A stretch of 20,830 nucleotides of DNA from the NCBI GenBank assembly GCA_022785155.1, contig JALFRH010000143.1, forward strand, positions 1 to 20,830. The letters are read 5' to 3'. This DNA is from Spirochaetales bacterium (GTDB lineage: Bacteria > Spirochaetota > Spirochaetia > Sphaerochaetales > Sphaerochaetaceae). The notes beneath the pieces are model-generated. The model saw only the letters and a list, made by a program, of their open reading frames with translations, was not told the origin of the DNA and did no database searches. Position numbers and translations under genes: made by a program. This document shows positions 20,240 to 20,830 of the stretch, in pieces. Position 1 is the stretch's first letter. Every line of letters begins with the position of its first letter.

Positions 20240-20830
20240 ATGGGTTCTCTTATCAATGCACTTCCGGGTGCTGTTTCGCAAGGTCTAGTATGGGGTATCA
20301 TGGCCCTAGGTGTATATGTCACCTACCGCATTCTTGATGTGGCTGACCTTACTGTTGACGGTTCTTTGGCTACAGGCGGAGCTGTATGCGTAATACTGAT
20401 TCGTGCTGGAGTCAATCCTTGGGTGGCGATACTGGCTGCCCTTGTCGCCGGAGGTGTAGCAGGACTTGTTACAGCCCTCCTTCATACAAAGTGTGGAATT
20501 CCTGCCATTTTGGCGGGAATTCTTACGCAACTTGCCCTTTACTCTGTGAACTTAAGAGTAATGGGAGGTAAGTCCAACCAACCTGTCAGCGTAGACAAAT
20601 ATAATTTGATAGTGAGTCAGCGTTATGTAAGGGAACTTAAACTTACAAACCCTATGATTCCTATCTTGATCATCCTTGCTGCAATCATCGGCATTCTTTA
20701 TTGGTTCTTTGGAACGGAAAAAGGTTGTTCAATAAGAGCTACCGGTGCCAATAAGACTATGGCCAGAGCTCAGGGCATCAACCCGGACAATGATATTATC
20801 CTGGGTCTTGTAATCTCAAATGCTCTGGTT
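20240..20830 (+). CDS. ABC transporter permease, COG4120/TrpY type (3' truncated by window edge)
   Basis: The frame is open from ATG 20240 to the last base, giving 197 residues of an inner-membrane permease partnered with the binding protein upstream. It starts MGSLINALPGAVSQGLVWGI, continues with the family segment ILDVADLTVDGSLATGGAV, and near the end has the cytoplasmic loop SIRATGANKTMARAQGIN that contacts the ATPase. Several hydrophobic helices are visible. AGGAGAAAG before the ATG fixes the start. Related permeases are about 290-310 residues, so roughly a third is missing. The spacing to the binding-protein gene indicates one operon. Confidence 0.87.
   Translation, partial: MGSLINALPGAVSQGLVWGIMALGVYVTYRILDVADLTVDGSLATGGAVCVILIRAGVNPWVAILAALVAGGVAGLVTALLHTKCGIPAILAGILTQLALYSVNLRVMGGKSNQPVSVDKYNLIVSQRYVRELKLTNPMIPILIILAAIIGILYWFFGTEKGCSIRATGANKTMARAQGINPDNDIILGLVISNALV

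Noticed and set aside
1..20830. CRISPR arrays, insertion sequences, phage genes or attachment sites
   Set aside because: No regularly spaced repeats, transposase or integrase motifs, or terminal repeats were seen, and the tRNA gene has no adjacent duplicated 3' end.

Overview
The window looks like a chromosomal segment of a spirochaete of the Treponema/Sphaerochaeta type. The main evidence is two secreted substrate-binding proteins whose signal peptides end in VFANGSSES and VFAQGSQEA, a form common in that group, plus moderate AT content and a transport-heavy gene set. This placement is an inference; the window has no 16S rRNA or marker gene. I see no mobile element, phage gene or CRISPR array, and most of the window is ordinary transport and housekeeping sequence.

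Layout. 1-1912: the end of an iron(III)-type ABC importer (permease, then ATPase) closed by a terminator. 1943-3779 (minus): a secreted PAP2 phosphatase behind a UgpC/MsmK-type sugar-importer ATPase with its own promoter and terminator. 3932-4513: a TetR-family regulator, divergent from ugpC and convergent with a CNNM/CorC-type transporter (4479-5822, minus). That transporter is preceded by a strong promoter and a ~140-nt structured leader that looks like a translational riboswitch. 5998-6385 is largely uncharacterised. Next come a small unknown gene (minus), a tRNA-Gly(CCC) (minus), manA and an overlapping DEDDh exonuclease. 8752-8890 (minus) is a tiny lipoprotein gene knocked out of frame by one base in an A run. 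9105-10028 (minus) is a polytopic PAP2 phosphatase.

10327-14964 is a complete branched-chain amino acid importer operon (livK-livH-livM-livG-livF) with a near-consensus promoter, an elaborate hairpin region between livK and livH, and overlapping downstream genes. It is followed by a CBS-CBS-ACT protein that may be an associated sensor. After a terminator come a small unknown gene (minus) and, divergent from it, an nfeD-stomatin pair. A purine-type NCS2 permease (minus) follows. Last is the start of a TrpX/COG2984-type amino-acid or related importer (binding protein plus truncated permease).

The points most worth a second look are the unclassified leader RNA before the CNNM gene, several genes that appear to be transcribed without a 5' leader (a -10 box 6-7 nt before the ATG and no Shine-Dalgarno), the frameshifted lipoprotein, the alternative hairpins in the liv operon, and the hairpin plus T-tract in front of the TrpX-type gene.
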